NCBI GenBank assembly: GCA_036873755.1
Contig: JAVTVY010045423.1
Span: 62,001-126,000 of the forward strand
Length of the DNA: 64,000 nucleotides
Origin: Hanleya hanleyi
Lineage: Eukaryota > Mollusca > Polyplacophora > Lepidopleurida > Hanleyidae
Reading direction: 5' to 3'
Each line of letters starts with the position of its first letter. The stretch's first letter is position 1. This document shows, one piece after another, positions 32,940 through 43,786 of this stretch. A model generated the notes under the pieces. The model had not been told where the DNA came from. It saw only the letters and a program-made list of their open reading frames with translations, and did not search any database. Both the position numbers and the translations under genes were made by a program.

Positions 32940-35069
32940 TTAAAAAAATGATGGGTGATGGATTTTAAATAGGGAATGGACAAAATGCCTATTCTGCATA
33001 ACATTATTCTTTGAGGTATTTAACTGGGCATGAATTACTGGCACAGAAGATTTGCAAGTGTAACCATTTGTAACATCCGGCCTTGTTTCTTCCTCAACGA
33101 CCAAGGAACTGTCAGCGTCAACGTGTAAATTGTCAGCATTTGTAGCGGCGCCCCTGTAGCTATCGAGTTGATACCCGGTTCCCATGTGATAAGCCTTAAA
33201 TCGAGAGCTTCAATATAGCCTATTCTATACTAAATAGGAAGAGAATCAGGACACTGGGTGTGGGAATATCTGATCATGAGTAATTGATTTCATGCAATTT
33301 CATTGGTTTAAAGTCGTCTTTGTCAGTCAATTAGCGTTGAAGTAGGTTCACTGGTTAAGTAACTCTCCGAATTTCGGCTGTTACCGTCATATACGAAGCA
33401 ACTCAAGAAGAAGGCAGAAGAAAAGCCCACAGAACGGAAGAGTTTTGACAAAGTGAGCGTACACGACTCCACCGAAAAAAAACCCAATTGTATAGATGAA
33501 CGCTATGCAAAGACGACAGTATATAACCGTACTTTTAAAAATAATTTCATGAAAATGCCCAGACGCGTGAGATTTTGATATAGCAGCGTGAGACCGTGAG
33601 ACAGACCTGTGCCAGGAGAGTTGAGAGGAGATGGGGTAAAGACCTGGAACTCAGTTCCTTTCGTATCGAGTTATAATAACTGCGAGATGCACCCAAAGAG
33701 GTTTGAAGCCTCAAATACCCAGCGTCCCTTCCCACGTTTCGTTCACTTAGCGACGCAGTTCCAACCCGTGCTGTCAGCTTTATGGCCGGGTATGATATTC
33801 AATGAATATGAATAGGAAAGATATCAGATTATACCAATCAATCAGCTCACTGGTTGCGAGGAAAGGAAGTTATTACGGTTCTTAAAACAGAGTTAACTTT
33901 CAAGATTAGCATATAACTTAAAGAATGACAAAGGATTTCGAATGTTCATCGCAATTTCGAATTGGTTCGGCAGTATTCCGCTCTTGTCTGTTACAGTGGA
34001 CTTCTTCGAGAAATGTATACAGCGAAACGGTCGTATTGATTGGAGCGATATGCAAGAGCTAACCTTGGAAAGTACATTTGCTTCACGAGATTGTGGGTAG
34101 TAATATACAACAACCATGCAATTAAATGCTTTTCTTTATGGGCGTGTGAGTCTGAATGTTACACGTGATGTGGAGACAAACCGTGTTTATCGTATAGCGA
34201 CTGCAGCTGATCTGGTGTTATACAGCGATCCGTATATATTATAGATTCCATTTCCTTGTATGTGCTACTCGCCATGTGAACAATTGCAATGAAAAACTGC
34301 TCCATCAGCACTTGTTGACTAGGGTCACCGATAACGCTAACTACTTTCGTTTCTTAAATTGATTAAATTCAATGTCGCATGCACTGCATGTTGGCTCATC
34401 CTTGCCTTGAAAATGTGCAAAATATAAGGGGTTTCATGTATATTGACCATGTAATGAGGAGGATGGCTCATTCCATATTAAATATACCAAAGGCATATAT
34501 AATATATTTTATCAATTGGAAGGAGAGGTAATATTGGAAAGTGGTACTCATTTCATGACATTTAGTAAATACAATCCAATTTCATAGTATAGTTATTCCA
34601 TGGAACATTGCTTTCAGCAAGCCAGTATATAATGTAAAAGATTATCCTTTTTAAAAGATTATCCTATTTGCCATTTTCCATGACCTATTGATGTCGCTAT
34701 AATTATTGGTTTAGTAAACGATGGAAAATTATTATATGACTGGTGATTTTGGTGTGGATTTATTGGTCTACGGTACTACATGTAACACAAAACATTCGCA
34801 ATATTACTGTTCTCATGCAGTTGAGCGTGGATTTCAACGATAGACGTGGACTTTTAGACTTATCGCCCAATGTTCATTTCAAGGCAGCAAAGACTTTGTC
34901 CAGCATGCTCCGTTCCCGTTCCACATTGCAATGTATTGCTACAGACAACAGAATGCGATAAAATTCAACAATTATCAGCACTAAACTTCGAGTAAATTTG
35001 CTGTTGTGCCATCTGATTGCGGCTCAACACAACACAATCATACCGTCATACACTCTCTGAAACGGCAGC
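32940..35069. other. No gene recognised
   Basis: Minus frame 32940-33185 (81 codons, hydrophilic) lies just upstream of the CUB exon but has no acceptor/donor pair of the right phase. The rest is AT-rich with no motif. Confidence 0.35.
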
Positions 35070-35269
35070 TGAGGTAAACTTGGCGTCGCATTATATTCTC
35101 TGGTCTGCTGTTCTGGCTGATTTAAAAGTTTCATTTTCTGATCAACTCCATGGACCAATGCCGTGGAAATGAATATTACTTCGATGGGACTAAACATTCG
35201 ACAACAAAAGACAACGGTGCTGTTGAAAGACCTTCCTTGGGGAGATATATGATTCTATTTCCAAAGCTC

Positions 35270-36560
35270 AATATGACATAACAATCTCTCACAAGTGAGA
35301 ATTTATTGAAAGATTTTCTAAAAGACAAATTTAAACGGCAAAATGAATTTCAATTTGAGCGGGTCCATCGATTGGGAGGTCCAAAGTACGGTCCAACTGC
35401 GCGACCAAGGCCCATTGTTGCAGCATTCACATTCTACAAGAATCGCGAACAAGTCCGAAAAGCTGCCCCATTATGAAGTAGGGGAGATTGGGGTACAGTG
35501 GGACATGGGGCACAGTGGGACAAGCCGTCTAGCTCCTATGTCATGTATGTTAAGAACAATAAGCACATTACATTATTATCAGCAGAAAGCTACCACCCCA
35601 TACAACTTCTATATTGATTACAAGTGAAAACTATCATTGGTAAAAAATTAGGGGTACAAAAATTTGTTTTGAGCAGTCCAAGTAAATTTTTAGAACTGAT
35701 GATGATAGTTTGTTATGACAAGTTTTTAACGCTACTTTATTGCTGTTTTGTTACTACTGAGAGATGATGGACAAAGGTACACTTTAATTATATCGATTTA
35801 ATATCTCAGCAGTATGTATTAGTTATTTTCATAAAAAGGAATATATCATGCGCCCGGGGCAGACTGGGACACTTTTGCTGGGGCACACTGGGAGAATAAT
35901 AATCAAATGGTGAAATTTCCTTTCATCCTAAAATGCCATCAAATTGCATTATTTTGTTTCCCAGATGGTAGTAATTGCTAATCCTATCAGATTTGATGAG
36001 TTTTACCAACAATTTCAAAGTCAATTGCTTTCGTTGGGATGAGAATCACACAAAATATTTTTTCTTCAAATTTGGCCCCTGGGAAATATTTTACGTAAAG
36101 CAGGGGGCTAAAATAGCAACTAACTTAACCACCGCTGTTGAATCTTCTAAACTCGTATGAAACATATCAGTATATACTCCTTATAAAATGTATTTTGATT
36201 ACTGTCCCATCGCACCCCAGTGGGTGTCCCAGAGTACCCCATAGTGGGGAAAACTGGGACACATTTTTTTACGTTTTTAAAACAGAATTCTGAAGAAAAA
36301 TATAACATATATTTCAGAATTTTTGTGTGACTATGTCATAATAGCTATAAGTTATAACGAGAGTATAAAAGGCTAAACTACAGGACAATAATAACAAAGA
36401 TTTTTGCAAAAAGGTGAAAAATGTCCCAGTGTACCCCGATCTCCCCTACACGTCATTTGGCGTGTCAGAGCAGTTCCCACCTGAAGTCGTGGATGCGAGA
36501 AGAAAACTTCTACCATTATTTCGGAAAGCAAAACGGCTAAATCAACTCGCCCGCCTATGA
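35270..36560 (+). pseudogene. LINE ORF1 remnant, split by the MITE
   Basis: 35330-35478 reads KRQNEFQFERVHRLG and RPRPIVAAFTFY. After the MITE, 36449-36545 reads TSFGVSEQFPPEVV and RKAKRLNQLARL. With the MITE and one TA removed, the two parts join in one frame. A frame change then leads into DKLFINNKRVYPP at 36563. ORF1 proteins are trimeric nucleic-acid chaperones of the LINE particle. This one is dead. Confidence 0.8.
35481..36446. mobile_element. MITE with 26-bp TIRs and TA target duplication
   Basis: The left end GGGGAGATTGGGGTACAGTG and the complement of the right end match over 26 bases with 2 mismatches. Flanking TA at 35479-35480 and 36447-36448. Internal copies of the CAGTGGGACA motif lie near 35855-35895 and 36205-36262. 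It has no transposase. TA duplication points to Tc1/mariner-type mobilisation. The 61-codon frame at 35975-36160 has no motif. Confidence 0.88.
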
Positions 36561-37526
36561 AGGACAAACTGTTCATCAACAACAAGCGAGTGTATCCACC
36601 AGGTGTGACCGGCCCCGAACCCATGGATACTCGCCCAAAGCATCATTATGGATGTCAAGGGGAACTCCCTGTACATGATAACATACTTTACCCTGACAAT
36701 TTGAAATTTCTCAGTTTGAACGTTTGTGGACTTAGAATCAAAATTCTGTGTCCAGATTTTATTGACTTTATACAAGATTATGATATTGTTGTATTTACTG
36801 AAACTAAGCTAGATAATTTTGACACTATATGTATTAAGGGATATTCAACATCCTATGTAAATAACAGAAAGTATCTTAGCACAAGAACATCTGGGGGCAT
36901 AGCCATATAGGTGAAGGAAAATATTGTCCATCATATCAATGAAATAGAAATTAGTCCGGAATATACTTTATGGATCAAGATATCAAAGTCATGTTGTAAT
37001 ACTGAACATGATGTAGTAATTGGTGGTGTTTACATTCCCCATTAGGGGTCCAAATATCTGAAAAAAGGACATTTTGGAAACTTTTCAAAAAGAAGTCAAT
37101 GACATATGTTGTCTATATGATATAGTATTTATTATGGGTAACCTTCAAGATTTTGCAGGTGTGGGTGACCACATTTCAGATGATTTTGACATTGATTTTA
37201 ATACCAGATGTTCACTTACGCCTTCAATTATTCGTGAGAATCTTGGTATCCCCATTCAAAGAGTTTCGCAAGATAAGGGTAGAACTACTACAAATGGCGG
37301 ACTATTACTAGATATTTGCAAAAGCAATAATATATTTATTTTGAATGGACGAGTTGGAGACGAAAAAAACATTGGAAAATGTATTTGTAAAGATACCTCT
37401 GTGGTGGACTACGCTATAGCAACCCCACAGGCAATCATTTATACAACAAACTTTAAAGTTCTAGACTATGACCCATTATTTTCTGACATACACTGCAGAC
37501 TCCCTCTTTCGAAACTTGCTTTGTGA
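36557..37526 (+). pseudogene. LINE endonuclease, decayed
   Basis: Frames 36557-36910 and 37074-37526. The first has NLKFLSLNVCGL, DIVVFTETKLDNF (catalytic Glu) and TSGGIAI, then a stop. Between them is a VYIP strand. The second has VFIMGNLQDFAG (the expected GDFN motif is changed to GNLQ), LLLDICKSNNIFILNGR, DYAIATPQ and FSDIHCRLP (SDH motif). Loss of the Asp in GDFN and the stops make it inactive. Confidence 0.82.
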
Positions 37527-37978
37527 AGGAAAAGTCAAGTCACAATCAGTTGCAAGGAAATAAGAAAAGAAAAAGAGGGTCTGAAGAATGCAAAGATGAT
37601 TTCCTCCAAAACATTAACAGAGAAGACATTCAAGCTATAAACAATACACTCCTAAATAATTTTGATAACTCTGTTCTAGATTCAGCATGTGAAAAACTTT
37701 CGGAAATTTTCACAGATAGCTTTGGAAAGTGTAAACCTGAGCTAATATATACAGGAAAGAAGACCAAAAAAAAATCAAAGTTTTATTTTGGATCAGAATG
37801 TCGAACAGCACGACGCAAATATCATCTATAATAGCACGAAAGAAATTCAATCTTGCAAAAACTAACAATAACAAAACATATATGATTGACAAAAGTCGCA
37901 GTTAAAAACGCGCATTGAAAAAGCACATTAAAGTGAGCAAGAAAAGATTTCAAGATAAATTACGCAAACTTAATAAAA

Positions 37979-39155
37979 ATGACCCCCAAATCTTATTGGA
38001 AATTGTTAAACAGCTCTGAGTATAATGATGACAAAGATTCAATACCCATAGAACATTTATTTGAATTTTTCAAAGATCTTAATTCTACTAATCCAGAAGA
38101 GGAGGAGGATCTTTCATCTCATATTAATAACGGAGAGTGCGACAACGTACTAAATAGAGAAATAAGCGAAGCTGAAATTGAATCTAGAATAAAATCATTG
38201 ATAAACAATAAATCACCCGGGATTGATGGGATACGAAATGAGTTCATTAAAAATAGTATTACCGCTCTACTGCCGACTTATAAACTGCTTTTCAACCCCG
38301 TCTTAGATTCTGGAATTATGTCCAAGGAGTGACAAATAGGAATGATAAAAGTCTATTTTCAAGGGTAAAGGAAATAAGCAAGACCCCAGAAATTATAGGC
38401 CTATAACCCTTTTGACCTGCCTCGGAAAGCTCTTTACTTCCATACTTAACAGCCGATTAAATGAATTTGTTGAAACTACAGGAATTTTAAACCACAATTA
38501 AACTGGCTTTCGCAAGGGTTATTCTACAGCTGATAATATTTTTGTATTGTAATCTCTGATAGAAATTCTTCATGCTGGGGAAAAGAAATTGTATTGTGTA
38601 TGTGTCGATTTTGCAAAGGCATCTGACACAGTTTGGCGCAACGGCATCTGGGTAAAATTATTGTCGTACAATATCAAATAGAAGATATTCACAGTCATTT
38701 ACAATATATATCAGAATATAAAATCTTGTGTTTTACATAATGGCGAAAAATCTGAATTCTTTAATTGCAATATTGGTGTTAGACAGGGAGAAAACTTATC
38801 TCCTCTGCTCTTCGCATCGCATAAACGATCTTGAATCGCAAAACAATAAAGATGTATTTGACATGTATTGTAAAACATGGAGAGTTGTAATATTCGGAGC
38901 AAGGAAGACCAATGCATACTCTTTCCATTTTGGCAATATTAGTATTGACATTGTTAATATGTACAAGTACATGTATCTGGGTGTTACCTTCTCTCAAAGC
39001 TGAAGATTTGTGCAGGCGAAGAAATATTTACTTGATAGTGCTAAGCGAGCCATATTTATGTTAAAACGGAAAATAACACAGTTTGATATTCCTATTGATT
39101 TGCAATTATCCTCATTTGACAAAGTCATCTTGCCAATACTGCTGTATGTTCAATA
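37979..39155 (+). pseudogene. LINE reverse transcriptase with deletion of motif C
   Basis: 37979-38332 has RIKSLINNKSPGIDGIRNEF (fingers). 38340-38700 in broken frames has RPITLLTCLGKLF and VCVDFAKASDTVWRNGIW (motif A). 38750-38840 has IGVRQGENLSPLLF (motif B). The frame then goes straight from NDLESQNNKDVF to DMYCKTWRVVIFGARKT, where a YADD-containing stretch of several dozen residues should be. 38940-39155 has the thumb end, YLGVTFS and SAKRAIFMLKRK. Confidence 0.82.
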
Positions 39156-39165
39156 ATGAGCTCCG

Positions 39166-40309
39166 ACTAAATTGTGTTCCCTTATTTCCAACCCTCGTTA
39201 ACGAATGTTAACCGTCCGGTTTTCTAGCAGGGGCAGAAGACTGGAGGTTATATCAAACATTCACAATCGGCTTTAATTATAATAATATTTTTATTTATAA
39301 TATTTAGTATCTAATTATTTATTGCTATTGATCATGTGTGACTTAGATCACGATAGCACCAGTCGGTGGCAAAAAAAAATAACGCCAGAAAACAAGAAAC
39401 TACAAACTCTTCTATTCTTTGTAATACAGGCACAGCACACTGAAGACCACATACGAGTAAGACCAGCCATGAAACAGAACACCGATGACGACAACTATTA
39501 TAAAACAGCACCAAATGGAGATGAACATGATGAAGATCTCGACCCTGTACTACGCCAGACATGCTACCCCACCGAACTGAGCAACCAGAATACCAAATCC
39601 TAAACCACACCGACACGCTACCCCATAGATGACACCGAACGGACGCCTCAACACAGAATATCATCCTTTGACTTTCATACAATATAGGACGTAGACCTGC
39701 CGTCCTGTGCCCCAATACACACTCCAAGCAATTGTTACAGGCACAGATTTCTGGAAGAGCCCACCCTGTTCCCAAGGGCGTCGTTAGGGAAGTCGATTCG
39801 AAAAATCCTGAAGACGCCCATGGTTCTCCCAGTTTTTTCTGGACGGCTTTGTGCGTACAAAGGGGTACCAAGACAAAGGAATCATCCACGCGATTAGACC
39901 TACAGTGAACTCATATTGACTAGTATAACTTAACCAAAAAAAACCGAAAGAGACTTACGAACTTGTATATAGCGATTCTTATTTACTTCTATTTATATCT
40001 CCTACTAATCTTTCATTGTTATTTATTATTTATTTATTCATTTATTTATTTATTCATTTATTTATTTATATACTTAGCGCTGGAAAAGATATCAAAAAAA
40101 CAAAGAAATGTACCGCGAAATTCAAATAAAACATTGAGTTGATGGGCCGCGAAATCCGAATGGGAAGCAGCCCTTAAACTACAATTTCAATCAATCAGCT
40201 GACTTTGTTAGAGTATTAGTGCGCCGAGTGTTGTTGTTGTTGTTGTTGTTGTTGTTACAGAGTATTTTGAAAATTGCTGAAAAGCGTATGCCTGAAGAAC
40301 ATGACATTG
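39166..40309. other. No gene recognised; AT repeats
   Basis: 40019-40075 is a TTTATTTATTCA-type microsatellite and 40231-40257 a (GTT)n tract. The 185-codon minus frame at 39332-39889 has no motif I know and overlaps a 93-codon plus frame. Both are likely chance. Confidence 0.4.
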
Positions 40310-41625
40310 TATGTGCAGTGCGTTTAGTTCCTGGACGTGTTTAAATGTAAAATATTGAGCGTGCAAGTATGTATGTAACTCAACAATAAAATGAAAACTT
40401 TACAATTAGGCTGTGTCACTTTTGGTCAATCCAAATTAAAAACAATATGTAATGAGCCCCGGCAAAATACAGATACAGAAAAAGAAAGGTTACCACACTA
40501 ATACTGCCCAGAGTGATTGATTTTTAACCGAATATTTGACAATGAGTTTTAAACAATTTTCTCAAATTCAACTTTGTTCACTGGTAGATGAAAATATATT
40601 TGAGAAATTATCCAAAATTCATTGTAAAAGATAGCAACGAGTTGCAATCATCTGTTTGCAAGCGTCATCACAGTCAATGAGCAGCAACAATAGTTCAGCT
40701 GTGTTCAGTTCCTGGCAAAATTCAAGATGACGGTCAAACCATGTGACCTGCAAATTCGCCAACTCGCAAATTTGGGTGATTTTTATCTGAAATTTGCGGG
40801 AAAACTATTGAAGCTACGCTGAAATGGTTAATGTAGTTCCGAAAGAGCTGTTCCTGGACAATATAATGCAATAAACTGGCTGTACTACCTACAGTTCCAG
40901 AGTTATAGCCCTTACAAGATGTGTTCGGTTTCTGTCAAAATTCAAGATGGCGGCCAAACCACGTGACATAGGAGCAAAATGTTTGCATATTCTTGATCGT
41001 CATATCGCAATCCATATATGTAGTCACTTTCCCCGTCCAAATTCGCTATGTGAAAATGGTCAATGGCGGCCATTTTAATTTACGGAGCCGCTTTTCAAAT
41101 ATACTATTGGAACCTCTCGATCCATCGATCATGTGTAATAAGTTTCGAGCCAATCGATACAGCGATTCCAGAGAAGAAGATTTTGAAATGTTTTACGGTA
41201 AATCCAATATGGCCGCCAAATCAGCTGACCAATCGGCTTCTTCTTTTGATATGCATTAGATCTCACATTCCCCGATAACTATGTGAAGTTTCCAATTCAT
41301 CGGTTGAATGGCGACCGAGGAAATTTTGCGACAAAATTCGGTGGATAAATAATAATAATACCAATCATAAGAGGTGTGCATGCCTCTGGCTTGCAACCTT
41401 AAATATTCGGTTAAAAATGAATCACCCTTACTAATATTTGCATGGTAACTTTTCTTTTTCTGCATTTTGCAGGAGCTTATTTCATACTGCGTATAATCTG
41501 GATTGTCCAAAAGTGACACAGCCTAATTGTACTGCTTTCACTTTATTTTTGGGTTACACTTTTGCACGTTCAACATTTACACTTACACAAGCCAAGGAAC
41601 TAAATGCGATGCGCATGAAATGAAA
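40310..41625. mobile_element. Foldback element, ~230-bp inverted arms
   Basis: 40310-40545 and 41400-41625 are inverted repeats sharing TACAATTAGGCTGTGTCAC, TTTGG.CAATCCA, CAAAATrCAG.AAAAAGAAA and ATTTTTAACCGAATATT. The loop carries diverged repeats of CAAGATGGCGGCCAAACCACGTGAC (near 40725, 40947, 41060, 41207), a motif style also seen in the 13-kb satellite. No transposase. Confidence 0.7.
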
Positions 41626-43029
41626 AGCGCGGGTTGTTGTTGATTGATGTACCAAAATATTCCTAACCACATGGTCTTGTCAGCTACAGTTCGACTCCAT
41701 TGTTTTGTTTTTGTTTTGTTTGTTTGTTTGTCAGCCAATCAATAACCCACTACATGACGCGGGTGGTTGGTGGGTGTACGGCGGGAACGGGTTTCTGTTG
41801 CTTCAATGAATGAGAAGCAACAGGGACTTGATAATGTGATGTCTAGCACTGTAATATCACTTGCCTTCATTGCACCATGTAAGTGTCCTGTCTTTCTCTT
41901 GTGCGATGTCCTTAGTGTTTTATAGGATGGAGGGAGGGTGGCTGGTTCCATGCTGCTTCAAATATTTCTTCTTTGGAGCAGCAGGAACGCAACATAGCTG
42001 GTTGGTGCTTAGCTGCTTCGTCGCGATATATGACGGAAATAATGTTAAAAGCGACGTTAAATCCGAGACACTCACCTAACTACATGACACATTGTATCGT
42101 CAAAATCATCAGAGGTCCATGACTTATCTTGTCTATATATAAATATATAACATCCTCAAAGGCGCATATCATTTTCATGGCTATTCACCTATTTCACTGC
42201 GCATCCCCATGTTTGATGTTTGGGGATTCCGTTTCTCACTGACAACCATACAGCATCAATGATCCATGTGCACCACTGCACTGTAGTTCGGCCTAATGTT
42301 TGAATATCGAATGAGTGAGTGAATGAGTAGGATTTAACATCGTTTCCATACAATTTCGTCCACAGGTCCTATTATCCTGGACGGCGATCAGCCCAGCCAG
42401 TAAAGCTCTCGGCCACCCATTGGAAATTGAACCAGTTTTTGAAAGAAAAGCTATTTTTCATAACTCCCCTTGAGACGATCTAAACCGGAGATGAGAATAA
42501 CGAACCGGGCAGCTTTTTTAACTGTTCGGGGCCTTTTTTAGCCATAAACTGTTGCAGTAGGCCAATATGACGTGAAGACTTTCAAAATCGACAAAAACAG
42601 AGAAAAAAAATATTTTGATCCCAGATTGATTAGTTCATTTGAACGGAAATTAGGAACAAAATCGACTTGCTGCTCCAAAAACAAATCATAATTGACTCTA
42701 TCCGGCCTGCATGACCTGAACGATTTGGGGTGTACCGCAGCCCTTTCCTTCCCTTCCTTCGTAGATATTTTCTATCGCCTAAGGCTACTGGACTGGAACT
42801 TTCCACAACGTCTCTTGCGGACAAGAGCTACAGGACCATGCAAACAAATCCAAGAAGGTCACTTTGATGGCGTCACAGTAACGTTAAATTCATATTTTGT
42901 CGATTGTTTTGCCTCAGCGGTCCCTGCTTAGCATATTAGCTTTTAGCCAATCAGAGATAGCGATCGGTGTGCAACCGACCGTGACTCCACCAAAATAGCT
43001 GAGTGTTTTAACATAATTTCTCATCATTT
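41626..43029. other. No gene recognised
   Basis: A TTTGTTTG tract lies at 41700-41730. Short frames on both strands have no motifs. 42300-42420 (GAGTGAGTGAATGAGTAGGATTT onward) looks repeat-like but has no second copy here. Confidence 0.35.
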
Positions 43030-43034
43030 AAAAC

Positions 43035-43167
43035 CATAAAATTATATATATTTTTTTAATATGAAATGATTTTTGAGAGAGAAAGAATAAATTGGTTGTC
43101 AGCGGGATTCGAACCCATAACCCGGGCTTATCGTGCCGATTCTCTACTTGAGCTATGCGGTCCATGG
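43035..43167 (-). mobile_element. tRNA-derived SINE-like sequence
   Basis: On the minus strand the A box TAGCTCAAGTAGAGA (43155-43141) and B box GGTTCGAATCC (43115-43105) stand at tRNA spacing, with a possible 7-base anticodon loop (ACGATAA) between imperfect stems. The acceptor ends do not pair and the sequence runs on into an A/T-rich tail (43035-43080), so a SINE or tRNA pseudogene fits better than a working tRNA. 43170-43560 beyond it is unassigned. Confidence 0.5.
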
Positions 43168-43559
43168 GTAGAGATTTTTCAAGTAAACCCTTATCGTTTT
43201 TTTTTTTGGTGAGGGTGAATGAATATTCCATTGGTAATGGAAGTGAAGGAAAAACATCTTTGTTAGATCTATTCCGGCCAAGCCGTCCTCCCATTCATTT
43301 AACATTCTGGAGAGATTCTCTGCACTTCACCTTTAAATCAAATTCTGACGTAATTTGCTTGAATTATATTAATTTACATGAAAGAAAAGGCGAAATATTA
43401 TAGAAAGTTTATAGAGGTAAATATATTTCAGGAAACCTATATTTATTTAGATATAGCGGTTTATATTCGGCCCGGTTAGCTTGAAGCATAATACATTCGG
43501 ATCAGTGGGCGAGCCGAGAGCTGCAATACGTTCGCGCCTACATCAGATTTTCCCACATG

Positions 43560-43786
43560 GATAGGTGAGCCATACTTCATCCAAATATGGCGTGCAGGGT
43601 GTCCTGTTGAAGTTCCCTTTATGTACATGTAAAATAAGCCTGAGAGAAGCTCTCATGGAGTAGAATAATATTGGAGTGTATTTACTGAGTCATGGTACGC
43701 ATGCGCATTCTCGGAATCATAGTAACTGAGTATGTTCTTCGGGTGCGCAGGAGTCTTTCGATCACCGATGGGACATCCCGTGTACA
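43560..43786. repeat. Left flank of the 22-bp satellite, similar to the 31-kb foldback arm
   Basis: Blocks TAGGTGAGCCATAC, TCCAAATATGG, GGTGTCCTGTTGAAG and GAAGCTCTCATGG..TAG correspond in order to the left arm of the foldback element (31197-31245 and 31384-31405). Similarity is by eye and moderate. Confidence 0.45.

Larger units (their letters stand above)
35070..39165 (+). mobile_element. LINE with L1-type ORF1 remnant, endonuclease and RT; carries a nested MITE
   Basis: In plus orientation. The ORF1 C-terminal part (about 35270-35478, resuming at 36449-36560) has FERVHRLG, RPRPIVAAFTFYKNRE, FGVSEQFPPEVVDARRKLLP and DKLFINN, the RNA-binding/C-terminal pattern of L1-type ORF1 proteins. The endonuclease follows (36557-37526), then a linker and RT (37523-39155). 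Many frameshifts and stops. The MITE at 35481-36446 splits ORF1. An internal deletion removed RT motif C. The 5' limit is approximate. Confidence 0.85.

Noticed and set aside
32940..33185. Additional exon of the CUB-like gene
   Set aside because: No donor of the required phase; the signal and CUB exons already join in phase.
39332..39889. A 185-codon minus-strand ORF
   Set aside because: No recognisable domain, opposed by a plus-strand frame, and no splice or start context; likely chance.
43096..43167. Functional tRNA gene (possible Ile anticodon GAT)
   Set aside because: A and B boxes are good, but the acceptor stem does not pair and stems have mismatches; a SINE-like origin fits better.
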